From: 66-474 sp035281745 | GTDB lineage: Bacteria; Pseudomonadota; Gammaproteobacteria; Xanthomonadales; Rhodanobacteraceae | DNA length: 64,000 nt | Direction of reading: 5' to 3' | Assembly (NCBI GenBank): GCA_035281745.1 | Contig: DATEDI010000017.1 | Location: forward strand, 1 to 64,000 | Made by a program: the position numbers and the translations under genes | Shown: positions 1-7,597 of the stretch, piece by piece | How the letters are laid out: every line of letters starts with the position of its first letter | How positions within the stretch are numbered: the first letter of the stretch is position 1 | Notes under the pieces: generated by a model | Database searches by the model: none | What the model saw: only the letters and a program-made list of their open reading frames with translations | What the model was told of the DNA's origin: nothing

Positions 1-139
1 GATGGTGATGCCGGGCGACAACATCAAAATGGTGGTGACGTTGATCCACCCGATCGCGATGCAGGACGGTCTGCGGTTCGCGATCCGCGAAGGCGGCCGC
101 ACCGTGGGCGCCGGCGTGGTGACCAAGGTTATCGAGTAA
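1..139 (+). CDS. tuf: Elongation factor Tu, C-terminal part
   Basis: Last 45 codons of EF-Tu, entering from outside the window and ending with TAA at 137-139. The visible residues are domain 3 of the GTPase that delivers aminoacyl-tRNA to the ribosome: MPGDNIKMVV, HPIAMQDGLRFAIRE and GGRTVGAGVV are near-invariant in EF-Tu. Its place directly before rpsJ is the classic str/S10 junction. Most of the gene, including the G domain, is not visible. Confidence 0.97.
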   Translation, partial: MVMPGDNIKMVVTLIHPIAMQDGLRFAIREGGRTVGAGVVTKVIE

Positions 140-301
140 GAACTGCGGGAACAGGGAATAGCAGCAAAGGCGGGAACAGGGAACAAGAGCTTCACACCTC
201 CCGGTTCCCCGTTCCCTGTTCCCGACTTTCCCGGGAAGGGTGAAAAGCCCTCTCGCTGACAAACAACGAAACGCTCTTTTGGAATACGAAGGTACACGGC
301 A
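140..301. repeat. tuf-rpsJ spacer with GGGAACA heptads and a 14-bp inverted repeat
   Basis: This spacer carries two direct copies of a CGGGAACAGGGAA block (146-158 and 171-183). The second block, extended to 171-184, is complementary over 14 bp to GTTCCCTGTTCCCG at 211-224, giving a perfect stem with a 26-nt loop. The GGGAACA heptad recurs between rpsN and rpsH, and a GGGAATC version occurs between kbl and tdh. The end of the spacer supplies a Shine-Dalgarno-like AAGG about ten bases before rpsJ. I do not see a convincing sigma70 promoter. Confidence 0.75.
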
Positions 302-613
302 ATGGCAACCCAGAACATCCGCATCCGGCTGAAAGCCTACGACCATCGCCTGATCGACAAGTCGGCCAGCGAGATCGTGGAAACCGCCAAGCGCACGGGT
401 GCGCAGGTGCGCGGTCCGATTCCGCTGCCGACCAAGATCGAGCGCTACACCATCCTGGTGTCGCCGCACGTGGACAAGGATGCGCGCGACCAGTACGAGA
501 CCCGCACCCACAAGCGCGTGCTGGACATCGTCGATCCGAACGACAAGACCGTGGATGCGCTGATGAAGCTCGACTTGGCGGCTGGCGTGGATGTCCAGAT
601 CAAGTTGGGATGA
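302..613 (+). CDS. rpsJ: 30S ribosomal protein S10 (NusE)
   Basis: 103 residues, the usual uS10 length. S10 sits in the 30S head and, as NusE, pairs with NusB in transcription antitermination. Family motifs are IRIRLKAYDHRLID at the start, then GPIPLPTKIERYTILVSPHV and RTHKRVLDIVDP. It is the first gene of the S10 operon and follows tuf. A palindromic repeat separates it from rplC, which is unusual because these two genes are normally close together. Confidence 0.99.
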   Translation: MATQNIRIRLKAYDHRLIDKSASEIVETAKRTGAQVRGPIPLPTKIERYTILVSPHVDKDARDQYETRTHKRVLDIVDPNDKTVDALMKLDLAAGVDVQIKLG

Positions 614-628
614 CGCAGGAACGAAAAG

Positions 629-704
629 CGGGGGTCAGAGTCACTTTTCGCTGCTGATGGCCGGCAGCACTGGCGGACTCCGGCGAAAAGTGACTCTGAC
701 CCCG
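629..704. repeat. REP-like palindromic element, GGGGTCAGAGT family (copy 1)
   Basis: GGGGTCAGAGTCACTTTTCG at 631-650 is perfectly complementary to 684-703: a 20-bp stem around a 33-nt loop that holds a smaller CTGC/GCAG hairpin. The same family, with GTGCACTTTCG in place of TCACTTTTCG, recurs at 22990-23069 before mdh. It fills the rpsJ-rplC gap inside the S10 operon. Similar GGGGTCAGAGT palindromes are, from memory, dispersed in many proteobacterial genomes, sometimes near IS200-like/RAYT transposases. No transposase lies in this window. Confidence 0.85.
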
Positions 705-727
705 ATTTCGGGGCCAACGAAGCAGGC

Positions 728-1375
728 ATGAAGATGAGCATCGGACTGGTTGGAAAAAAATGCGGCATGAGCCGGCTCTTCACTGAAGACGGCCGCTCGA
801 TTCCCGTCACATTGATCGAGGCGACGCCGAACCGCGTCACCCAGATCAAGACCACCGACAATGACGGGTACGTCGCGGTGCAGGTCACCGCGGGCGCCAA
901 GCGCGCTTCGCTGCTGGCCAAGCCGGCCAAGGGCCACTTCGCCAAGGCCAAGGTCGAGCCGGGCCGTGGCCTCTGGGAATTCCGCCTCGACGACAAGGAC
1001 GCCGAGAAATACGCGGTCGGCGCCGAGATCAAGGTGGACGACGTGTTCAAGGTCGGCCAGATCGTGGATGTCGCGGGCGTGTCCAAGGGCAAGGGTTTCC
1101 AGGGCACGATCAAGCGCCATCATTTCACGATGGGCGACGCGACCCACGGCAACTCGCTGTCGCATCGCGCGCCGGGTTCGATCGGCCAGCGCCAGACGCC
1201 GGGCCGCGTGTTCCCCGGCAAGAAGATGGCGGGTCACATGGGCGCCGTGAATCGGTCGGCGATGAATCTCGAAGTGGTCAGCATCGACGTCGAGCGTCAT
1301 CTGATCGCGGTCAAGGGCGCGGTGCCCGGCGCCCCCGGTGGCGACGTGGTCGTCCGCCCGGCGGCCAAGGCATAA
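728..1375 (+). CDS. rplC: 50S ribosomal protein L3
   Basis: 215 residues, normal for bacterial uL3, an early assembly protein near the peptidyl transferase centre. Recognised by SIGLVGKKCGMSRLF at the start and by the central loop GKGFQGTIKRHHF followed by GSIGQRQTPGRVFPGKKMAG. The glutamine in GSIGQ is the position methylated by PrmB in E. coli. The start at 728 is the first ATG before the conserved N-terminus. The gene lies 24 bases after the palindromic element in the S10 operon. Confidence 0.99.
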   Translation: MKMSIGLVGKKCGMSRLFTEDGRSIPVTLIEATPNRVTQIKTTDNDGYVAVQVTAGAKRASLLAKPAKGHFAKAKVEPGRGLWEFRLDDKDAEKYAVGAEIKVDDVFKVGQIVDVAGVSKGKGFQGTIKRHHFTMGDATHGNSLSHRAPGSIGQRQTPGRVFPGKKMAGHMGAVNRSAMNLEVVSIDVERHLIAVKGAVPGAPGGDVVVRPAAKA

Positions 1376-1388
1376 ACGGAGCCAGATC

Positions 1389-1994
1389 ATGGAACTCAAT
1401 GTCATTGGCGCGAATCCGGTGCAGGTTTCCGAAGCGATCTTCGGCGCCGCGTTCCGTCAGGATCTCGTGCATCAGGTGGTGGTGGCGTACCGCAATGCGG
1501 GCCGCGCCGGTACCAAGGCGCAGTTGAACCACACGCGCATGTCGGGCACCACCAAGAAGTTCAAGAAGCAGAAGGGCGGCGGCGCTCGCCACGGCGATTA
1601 CCGTGCGCCGATCTTCGTCGGCGGCGCTCGCGCATTCGCGGCACAGCCGCGCGACTTCGCGCAGAAGGTCAACCGCAAGATGTACCGCGGCGCGCTGTGT
1701 TCGATGCTGGCGGAACTGAATCGCCAGGGTCGCTTGAAGGTCGTTCCCGAATTCGCGGTGGACGCGCCGAAGACCAAGGCGCTGATCGGCAAGCTGGGTG
1801 AGATCGAAGCCAACGGCCGCACCCTGATCGTGGCGCAGGCGGTGGACGAGAAGCTGTTCCTCGCAGCGCGCAACAACCCCAACATCGTCGACGTCATCGA
1901 TGTCGATGGCATCAACCCGGTCGCGCTGGCCGCGGCCGACCACGTCGTCATTACCGTCGACGCGGTGAAGAAGATCGAGGAGTGGCTGGCATGA
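1389..1994 (+). CDS. rplD: 50S ribosomal protein L4
   Basis: 201 residues. uL4 lines the polypeptide exit tunnel and in E. coli also represses the S10 operon by binding its leader. Diagnostic segments are KKQKGGGARHGDYRAPIF (basic extended loop) and QKVNRKMYRGALCSMLAEL. The start at 1389 gives the family N-terminus MELNVIG; a longer reading from 1338 would overlap rplC and adds no conserved sequence. The TGA overlaps the ATG of rplW (ATGA). Confidence 0.98.
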   Translation: MELNVIGANPVQVSEAIFGAAFRQDLVHQVVVAYRNAGRAGTKAQLNHTRMSGTTKKFKKQKGGGARHGDYRAPIFVGGARAFAAQPRDFAQKVNRKMYRGALCSMLAELNRQGRLKVVPEFAVDAPKTKALIGKLGEIEANGRTLIVAQAVDEKLFLAARNNPNIVDVIDVDGINPVALAAADHVVITVDAVKKIEEWLA

Positions 1995-2302
1995 ACGGCG
2001 ATCCGGCTCTGAATCAACGTGTCTTGTCGGTGCTGCGTGCGCCGCACGTTTCGGAAAAGAGCACCCGCGTTTCCGAGCACAACCAGTACGTATTCACGGT
2101 GGCGCAGGATGCCACCAAGGCCGACGTCAAGTCTGCGGTCGAACAGATGTTCGACGTCAGCGTGGTGTCGGTGAACATGGCCAACATCAAGGGCAAGCTG
2201 AAGACCTTCCGCTTCCGCCCGGGTCGCAAGGCCAATGTCCGCAAGGCTTACGTGCGTCTGGCCGACGGCCAGAGCATCGACGTCGCTGCGGGCAAGGCCT
2301 GA
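1991..2302 (+). CDS. rplW: 50S ribosomal protein L23
   Basis: 103 residues from the ATG at 1991, which overlaps the rplD stop as ATGA; a start at 1982 would add only three residues. uL23 lies at the tunnel exit and docks trigger factor and SRP. The family signature VLRAPHVSEKST is followed by the loop around KGKLKTFRFRPGRKANVRKAYV. Translational coupling to rplD is likely from the overlap. Confidence 0.98.
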   Translation: MNGDPALNQRVLSVLRAPHVSEKSTRVSEHNQYVFTVAQDATKADVKSAVEQMFDVSVVSVNMANIKGKLKTFRFRPGRKANVRKAYVRLADGQSIDVAAGKA

Positions 2303-2321
2303 GCTCAGGAGTCAACCAACG

Positions 2322-3152
2322 ATGGCACTCATCACACCCAAGCCGACTTCGCCGGGACGCCGCGGGGTAGTGCGCGTGGCGCCGCCGCCCGGTCTGCACA
2401 AGGGCGAGCCGTATGCCCCGCTGACCGAAGTCCAGTGCAAGACCGGTGGCCGCAACCACTTCGGGCGCATCACCGTGCGTCATCGCGGTGGCGGCCACAA
2501 GCAGCACTATCGCATCATCGACTTCAAGCGCGACAAGGAAGGCATCGCCTGCCGCGTCGAGCGCGTGGAGTACGATCCGAACCGCACCGCGTACATCGCG
2601 CTGCTGTGCTACGTGGATGGCGAGCGTCGCTACATCATCGCGCCCAAGGGCATCCAGGTCGGCGCGCAGTTGATGGCCGGCACCGACGCGCCGATCAAGG
2701 ACGGCAACACGCTGCCGCTACGCAACATGCCGATCGGTACGGTCGTGCACTGCGTCGAAATGAAACCCGGCAAGGGTGCGCAGCTCGCGCGCAGCGCCGG
2801 CGCTTCGGCCCAGTTGGTGGCCCGCGAATCCGGTTACGCCACGCTGCGCCTGCGCTCGGGCGAAATGCGCAAGGTGCCGGTCGAATGTCGCGCCACCGTG
2901 GGTGAGGTCGGCCATTCGGAACACAACCTGCGCAAGTTGGGCAAGGCCGGCGCCAAGCGCTGGCTGGGTATCCGCCCGACCGTGCGCGGCGTGGTAATGA
3001 ATCCGGTCGACCATCCGCATGGCGGTGGTGAAGGCCGCACCTCGGGTGGTCGTCATCCGGTGAGCCCGTGGGGCACGCCGACCAAGGGTTACAAGACCCG
3101 CAACAACAAGCGCACGCAGAAGATGATCGTGCGCCGTCGCAGCAAGAAGTAA
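2322..3152 (+). CDS. rplB: 50S ribosomal protein L2
   Basis: 276 residues, the normal length of uL2, which is essential for subunit association and peptidyl transferase activity. The C-terminal signature NPVDHPHGGGEGRTSGGRHP contains the conserved histidine, and SPWGTPTKGYKTR follows. The start at 2322 gives MALITPKPTSPGRRG; a reading from 2235 would overlap rplW in another frame. A GGAG-like ribosome site lies at 2307-2310. Confidence 0.99.
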   Translation: MALITPKPTSPGRRGVVRVAPPPGLHKGEPYAPLTEVQCKTGGRNHFGRITVRHRGGGHKQHYRIIDFKRDKEGIACRVERVEYDPNRTAYIALLCYVDGERRYIIAPKGIQVGAQLMAGTDAPIKDGNTLPLRNMPIGTVVHCVEMKPGKGAQLARSAGASAQLVARESGYATLRLRSGEMRKVPVECRATVGEVGHSEHNLRKLGKAGAKRWLGIRPTVRGVVMNPVDHPHGGGEGRTSGGRHPVSPWGTPTKGYKTRNNKRTQKMIVRRRSKK

Positions 3153-3164
3153 GGGTTCATCGAC

Positions 3165-3458
3165 ATGCCACGTTCACTCAAGAAAGGCCCGTTCATCGAC
3201 CTGCACCTTCTGACGAAGGTCGAGGCCGCGAACCAGAGCAACAGCAAGCGCCCGATCAAGACCTGGTCGCGCCGATCGATGATCCTGCCGGAAATGGTGG
3301 GCCTCACGATCGCCGTCCACAACGGTCGGCTGCACGTGCCGGTGCTGGTCAACGAGAACATGGTCGGGCACAAGCTCGGCGAGTTCGCGGTGACCCGCAC
3401 CTTCAAGGGCCACAGCGGCGACAAGAAGGCCGCGGCACCCGCGGCCGGCAAGAAGTGA
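3165..3458 (+). CDS. rpsS: 30S ribosomal protein S19
   Basis: 97 residues. uS19 sits in the 30S head next to S13. The N-terminus PRSLKKGPFIDLHLL and the core WSRRSMILPEMVGLTIAVHN are diagnostic, as is GHKLGEFAVTRTFKGH. A short Ala/Lys-rich tail ends the protein. Its stop overlaps a possible ATG at 3458 for the next gene (TGATG). Confidence 0.99.
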   Translation: MPRSLKKGPFIDLHLLTKVEAANQSNSKRPIKTWSRRSMILPEMVGLTIAVHNGRLHVPVLVNENMVGHKLGEFAVTRTFKGHSGDKKAAAPAAGKK

Positions 3459-3469
3459 TGGGTAACGAT

Positions 3470-3805
3470 ATGACGACGACTCAAGCCAAGGCCGTCCTGC
3501 GCGGCGTGCGCATTTCGGCGCAGAAGGCGCGACTGGTGGCCGACATGGTGCGTGGCATGCCGGTGGGCACCGCCAGCGCGGTGCTGGAACACACCAACAA
3601 GAAGGCGGCGCACCTGGTCCGCAAGGTGTTGCTGTCGGCAGTCGCCAATGCCGAGAACAACGTCGGCGCCGACGTGGACGAACTGAAGGTCTCGCGCATC
3701 TACGTGGACGAAGGCGCGGTCCTGAAGCGCATGCGTGCGCGCGCCAAGGGTCGCGGTTCGCGCATCCTCAAGCGCACTTCGCACATCACGGTCGAGGTAG
3801 GTTGA
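3470..3805 (+). CDS. rplV: 50S ribosomal protein L22
   Basis: 111 residues from ATG 3470. An alternative ATG at 3458 overlaps the rpsS stop and would add MGND; the shorter form matches the usual 110-111 residue length. uL22 lines the exit tunnel. Recognised by ISAQKARLVADMVRGMPV, KKAAHLVRKVLLSAVANAEN and the tip sequence RARAKGRGSRILKRTSHITV. Confidence 0.97.
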   Translation: MTTTQAKAVLRGVRISAQKARLVADMVRGMPVGTASAVLEHTNKKAAHLVRKVLLSAVANAENNVGADVDELKVSRIYVDEGAVLKRMRARAKGRGSRILKRTSHITVEVG

Positions 3806-3807
3806 TC

Positions 3808-4569
3808 ATGGGTCACAAAGTCAATCCAATCGGAATTCGCCTCGGCATCTCCAAGGACTGGAATTCCAAGTGGTTCGCCGGCAAGCGTCAATACGCCGAA
3901 CACCTGGTTTCCGACCTCAAGGTGCGTGAGCTGCTGAAGGAAAAGCTTGCGCAGGCTGGCGTGTCGAAGATCCTGATCAACCGTCCGCAGAAGAACGCCG
4001 ACATCACTATCTTCACCGCACGTCCCGGCGTCGTGATCGGCAAGAAGGGCGAGGACATCGAAAAGCTGCGCCGTGAAGTTTCGAAGATCATGGGCGTCGA
4101 TGCGCACATCAACGTCAGCGAAGTGCGCAAGCCGGAACTGGATGCGCAACTGGTTGCCGAATCGATCGCACAGCAGTTGGAGCGACGCATCATGTTCCGC
4201 CGTGCCATGAAGCGCAGCGTGCAGAATGCGATGCGCCTCGGCGCGCTGGGCATCAAGGTCAACGTTGCCGGGCGTTTGAACGGCGCCGAGATCGCGCGGT
4301 CCGAGTGGTACCGCGAAGGTCGCGTGCCGCTGCACACGCTGCGCGCCGACATCGATTACGGCTTGGCCGAAGCGCGCACCACTTATGGCGTGATCGGCGT
4401 CAAGGTGTGGATCTACAAGGGCGAGATTTTCGATTTCGCCAGCTTGGGTCAGGCCAAGGAAGACGACCGCAATGAAGGTCCGTCGCCGCGTCGCGAGCGC
4501 GGTTCGCGTGACGACGACCGTCGCGAGCGCGCCCCGCGCGGGCGCCGCGACCGGCAGTCGGCAGAGTAA
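3808..4569 (+). CDS. rpsC: 30S ribosomal protein S3
   Basis: 253 residues. uS3 lines the mRNA entry site. A KH type II domain with the GxxG loop in RPGVVIGKKGEDIEKLR lies in the first half, followed by the S3 C-terminal domain (GALGIKVNVAGRLNGAEIAR, ADIDYGLAEARTTYGVIGVK). The last 35 or so residues are a charged tail rich in Arg, Asp and Glu (RRERGSRDDDRRERAPRGRR), longer than in E. coli S3 (233 aa). ATG 3808 gives the usual MGHKVNPIG start; a TTG at 3802 is less likely. Confidence 0.99.
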   Translation: MGHKVNPIGIRLGISKDWNSKWFAGKRQYAEHLVSDLKVRELLKEKLAQAGVSKILINRPQKNADITIFTARPGVVIGKKGEDIEKLRREVSKIMGVDAHINVSEVRKPELDAQLVAESIAQQLERRIMFRRAMKRSVQNAMRLGALGIKVNVAGRLNGAEIARSEWYREGRVPLHTLRADIDYGLAEARTTYGVIGVKVWIYKGEIFDFASLGQAKEDDRNEGPSPRRERGSRDDDRRERAPRGRRDRQSAE

Positions 4570-4581
4570 GGAATCACGAGC

Positions 4582-4995
4582 ATGCTTCAGCCAAAACGAA
4601 CCAAATTCCGCAAGCAGTTCAAGGGCCGCAACCGCGGCTTGAGCCTCAGCGGCAATCTTGTCAGCTTCGGCGAATTCGGCCTCAAGGCGACCACCCGCGG
4701 CGCGATCACCGCGCGTGAGATCGAGGCGGCCCGTCGTTGCATCACCCGCTACGTGAAGCGTGGCGGCAAGCTGTGGATCCGCGTGTTCCCGGACAAGCCG
4801 ATCACCAAGAAGCCGATCGAAGTCCGCATGGGCGCCGGCAAGGGCAACGTCGAGTACTGGGTCGCGCCGATCCAGCCCGGCCGGATGTTGTATGAAATCG
4901 AAGGCGTCACCGAAGCCGAGGCGCGCGAGGCATTCCGCCTTGCCGCCGCCAAGCTGTCGATCCAAACCCAATTCGCGACCAGGGCGCTGCTGTGA
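4582..4995 (+). CDS. rplP: 50S ribosomal protein L16
   Basis: 137 residues, the standard length of uL16, which contacts A- and P-site tRNAs and is added late in 50S assembly. MLQPKRTKFRKQFKGRNRG at the start and RVFPDKPITKKPIEVRMGAG in the middle are diagnostic. The PIQPGRMLYEIEGV segment completes the fold. The stop codon overlaps the rpmC start as TGATG. Confidence 0.99.
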   Translation: MLQPKRTKFRKQFKGRNRGLSLSGNLVSFGEFGLKATTRGAITAREIEAARRCITRYVKRGGKLWIRVFPDKPITKKPIEVRMGAGKGNVEYWVAPIQPGRMLYEIEGVTEAEAREAFRLAAAKLSIQTQFATRALL

Positions 4996-5213
4996 TGGAT
5001 ACCAACGAGATGCGCGAAAAATCCGCGCAGGAACTGAACGACCACATCGTCGAGCTGCGTCGCGAGCAGTTCAGCCTGCGCATGCAGAAGGCCCAGGGCC
5101 AGGCTGCGCAGACCCATCAGTTCGCCAAGGTGCGCCGCGAAATCGCGCGCGCCGCGACGATCCTGGGTCAAAAAGAGATGGCCGAGAAGCAGAAGACCCA
5201 CGGAGCCGCGTGA
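4995..5213 (+). CDS. rpmC: 50S ribosomal protein L29
   Basis: 72 residues, slightly longer than the usual 61-66 for uL29, a two-helix protein at the tunnel exit. The motif EMREKSAQELNDHIVELRRE and the following QFSLRMQKAQGQ are typical. ATG 4995 overlaps the rplP stop (TGATG), which supports it over GTG 4992. The C-terminal extension (GQKEMAEKQKTHGAA) accounts for the extra length. The stop overlaps the rpsQ start. Confidence 0.97.
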   Translation: MDTNEMREKSAQELNDHIVELRREQFSLRMQKAQGQAAQTHQFAKVRREIARAATILGQKEMAEKQKTHGAA

Positions 5214-5476
5214 TGAACGATACCGAAAAGACCACGCGCACCCTCGAGGGTCGCGTCACCAGCAGCAAGGCTTCCAAGACGGTGACCGTGTTGGTCGACC
5301 GTCAGGAACAACACGGCCTGTACGGCAAGCTGCTGCGCCGTTCGACCAAGTTGCACGCGCACGACGAAAGCGGCGAGTGCCACGAGGGCGACCTGGTGCG
5401 CATCGCCGAATGCCGGCCGCTGTCCAAGACCAAGCATTTCCGCGTGGTGGAAGTGCTGGCGCGCGCGGCCGAGTGA
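5213..5476 (+). CDS. rpsQ: 30S ribosomal protein S17
   Basis: 87 residues. uS17 is a primary 16S rRNA-binding OB-fold protein. TLEGRVTSSKASKTVTVLVD, the central KLLRRSTKLHAHDES and CRPLSKTKHFRVVEVL are diagnostic. ATG 5213 overlaps the rpmC stop as TGATG and is chosen over longer in-frame readings, which have no family similarity. It is the last gene of the S10 part of the cluster. Confidence 0.98.
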   Translation: MNDTEKTTRTLEGRVTSSKASKTVTVLVDRQEQHGLYGKLLRRSTKLHAHDESGECHEGDLVRIAECRPLSKTKHFRVVEVLARAAE

Positions 5477-5489
5477 GGAGATCGCAGCC

Positions 5490-5858
<369 letters not shown>

Positions 5859-5869
5859 GGGAAACCGTC

Positions 5870-6184
5870 ATGAATCGTATCCGCAAAGGCGACACGGTGC
5901 TCGTGATCGCGGGCAAGAACAAGGGCCAGCACGGCGAGGTCACCCGCATCGACGGGGATCGCGTGTTCGTGCAGAACATCAACATGGTCAAGCGCCACAC
6001 CAAGCCGAACCCGCAAGCACAGCAGCCGGGCGGCATCGTCGAGCGCGAGGCCCCGATCCACATTTCCAACGTCATGCTGTACGACCTCGCCACCGGCAAG
6101 GGCGAACGCGTGGGCCGCAAGACGCTCGGCGACGGGCGCAAGGTGCGCGTGTTCCGCTCGACCGGCGAAGTCGTGGATGCATGA
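5870..6184 (+). CDS. rplX: 50S ribosomal protein L24
   Basis: 104 residues. uL24 starts 50S assembly. The KOW motif appears as IRKGDTVLVIAGKNKGQHGE (residues 3-22), followed by VFVQNINMVKRHTKPNPQ. Tightly placed between rplN and rplE, 11 bases after rplN. The final codons overlap an ATG in another frame that could lengthen rplE, but a better rplE start lies downstream. Confidence 0.98.
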   Translation: MNRIRKGDTVLVIAGKNKGQHGEVTRIDGDRVFVQNINMVKRHTKPNPQAQQPGGIVEREAPIHISNVMLYDLATGKGERVGRKTLGDGRKVRVFRSTGEVVDA

Positions 6185-6194
6185 GGACGAAGCC

Positions 6195-6734
6195 ATGACA
6201 CGCCTCGAAAATATCTACAAAGACGAAGTGATGCCGGCGCTGATGAAGCGCTTCGGTTACCAGAACCCGATGCAGGTGCCGCGCATCAGCAAGATCACGC
6301 TCAACATGGGCGTGGGCGAAGCGGCGGCCAACAAGAAGGTGCTGGAAAACGCGACCGCCGACATGGCAAAAATTGCGGGCCAGAAGCCGATCGTGACCAA
6401 GGCGCGGACTTCGGTCGCATCCTTCAAGATCCGTGACGGCTGGCCGATCGGCTGCAAGGTCACCCTGCGCCGCGCCAACATGTGGGAGTTCCTCGACCGC
6501 CTGATCAACATCTCGCTGCCGCGCGTGCGCGACTTCCGCGGCGTGTCCGGCCGCGCGTTCGACGGCCGCGGCAACTACAACATGGGCGTGAAGGAACAGA
6601 TCATCTTCCCGGAGGTCGACTTCGACCAGGTCGATGCGATGCGCGGCATGGACATCTGCATCACCACCACCGCGCGTACCGATGCGGAAGCCAAGGCGCT
6701 TCTCGAAGCGTTCCACTTCCCGTTCAGGAACTAG
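6195..6734 (+). CDS. rplE: 50S ribosomal protein L5
   Basis: 179 residues from ATG 6195, matching the usual 179-180. uL5 binds 5S rRNA and contacts P-site tRNA. Motifs: MQVPRISKITLNMGVGEA, VTLRRANMWEFLDRLI and GRGNYNMGVKEQIIFPEV. An upstream ATG at 6177 would give MHEDEA first, which homologues lack, and overlaps rplX. Ribosome site GAGGACGAAG is a few bases upstream. Confidence 0.98.
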   Translation: MTRLENIYKDEVMPALMKRFGYQNPMQVPRISKITLNMGVGEAAANKKVLENATADMAKIAGQKPIVTKARTSVASFKIRDGWPIGCKVTLRRANMWEFLDRLINISLPRVRDFRGVSGRAFDGRGNYNMGVKEQIIFPEVDFDQVDAMRGMDICITTTARTDAEAKALLEAFHFPFRN

Positions 6735-6745
6735 AGGAAACAGGC

Positions 6746-7051
6746 ATGGCCAAGAAATCCATGGTGAATCGCGATCTGAAGCGCGCCAAGCTGATCAAGC
6801 AGCACGCCGGCAAGCGCGCCGATCTCAAGAAGATCATCGCCAGCACCGAGGCGAACTACGAAGACAAGATGGCCGCGGCGGCCAAGCTGCAGAAGCTGCC
6901 GCGCGATTCCAGCGCCTCGCGCCTGCGCACCCGCTGCGCGTTGACCGGTCGTCCGCGTGCGGTCTACCAGAAGTTCGGCCTGGGCCGCAGCAAGTTGCGC
7001 GAAGCCACCATGCGCGGCGACGTGCCGGGACTGCGCAAGGCTTCCTGGTGA
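6746..7051 (+). CDS. rpsN: 30S ribosomal protein S14
   Basis: 101 residues, the long zinc-free form of uS14 (C-minus type, as in E. coli); there is no CxxC...CxxC zinc knuckle. Recognised by MAKKSMVNRDLKRAKLI at the start and by RLRTRCALTGRPRAVYQKF and GLGRSKLREATMRGDVPG at the end. ATG 6746 follows an AGAGGAAACAGG ribosome site. A 131-bp repeat-bearing gap separates it from rpsH. Confidence 0.99.
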   Translation: MAKKSMVNRDLKRAKLIKQHAGKRADLKKIIASTEANYEDKMAAAAKLQKLPRDSSASRLRTRCALTGRPRAVYQKFGLGRSKLREATMRGDVPGLRKASW

Positions 7052-7182
7052 AGCGGAAATACGAAAGCGGGACCTGAGAAGCGGGAACAGGGAACAAGAG
7101 CAAAAATTCCCTGTTCCCCGCCCCCGCATTTGAGTTGCTGGATATCGATGCTGAAGCTGAAACTGAAACCGGAAATGAACCC
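7052..7182. repeat. rpsN-rpsH spacer with GGGAACAGGGAA inverted repeat
   Basis: GGGAACAGGGAA at 7083-7094 pairs with TTCCCTGTTCCC at 7107-7118: a perfect 12-bp stem with a 12-nt loop. It shares GCGGGAACAGGGAACAAGAG with the tuf-rpsJ spacer (170-189), so the two are copies of one element. The rest of the spacer has no clear gene. The arrangement inserts about 100 bp into the normally tight spc operon. Confidence 0.75.
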
Positions 7183-7578
7183 ATGAGCATGACTGATCCC
7201 ATCGCCGATATGTTCACCCGCATCCGCAATGCCCAAGCCATGGGCAAGCAGGCGGTGAGCATGCCGGCTTCCAAGGTGCGCCAGGCGCTGGCCGATCTGT
7301 TGAAGGCGGAAGGCTACGTGCTGGAATCCCGTCGCGCGGAAGCGGACGGCAAGGCGCAGCTTGAAATCAAGCTGAAATACTTCGAAGGCAAGCCGGCGAT
7401 CGAGCGCATCGAGCGCATCAGCCGCCCCGGTCTTCGCGTGTATCGCGGCAAGGACGCGTTGCCGAAGGTGCTGGGTGGCCTCGGTATCTCCATCGTGTCC
7501 ACTTCATCCGGCCTGATGACCGACGCGCAGGCGCGTGCCAAGGGTCTGGGCGGCGAAGTGATCGGCCGCGTCGCGTAA
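7183..7578 (+). CDS. rpsH: 30S ribosomal protein S8
   Basis: 131 residues. uS8 binds 16S rRNA helix 21 and in E. coli autoregulates the spc operon. MSMTDPIADMFTRIRNAQ is the family N-terminus, so the start is ATG 7183 and not the upstream in-frame ATG at 7150, which would add an acidic leader absent from homologues. The C-terminal GISIVSTSSGLMTDAQAR is diagnostic. Confidence 0.99.
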   Translation: MSMTDPIADMFTRIRNAQAMGKQAVSMPASKVRQALADLLKAEGYVLESRRAEADGKAQLEIKLKYFEGKPAIERIERISRPGLRVYRGKDALPKVLGGLGISIVSTSSGLMTDAQARAKGLGGEVIGRVA

Positions 7579-7597
7579 GCAGGACGGAGCAAGAGAC

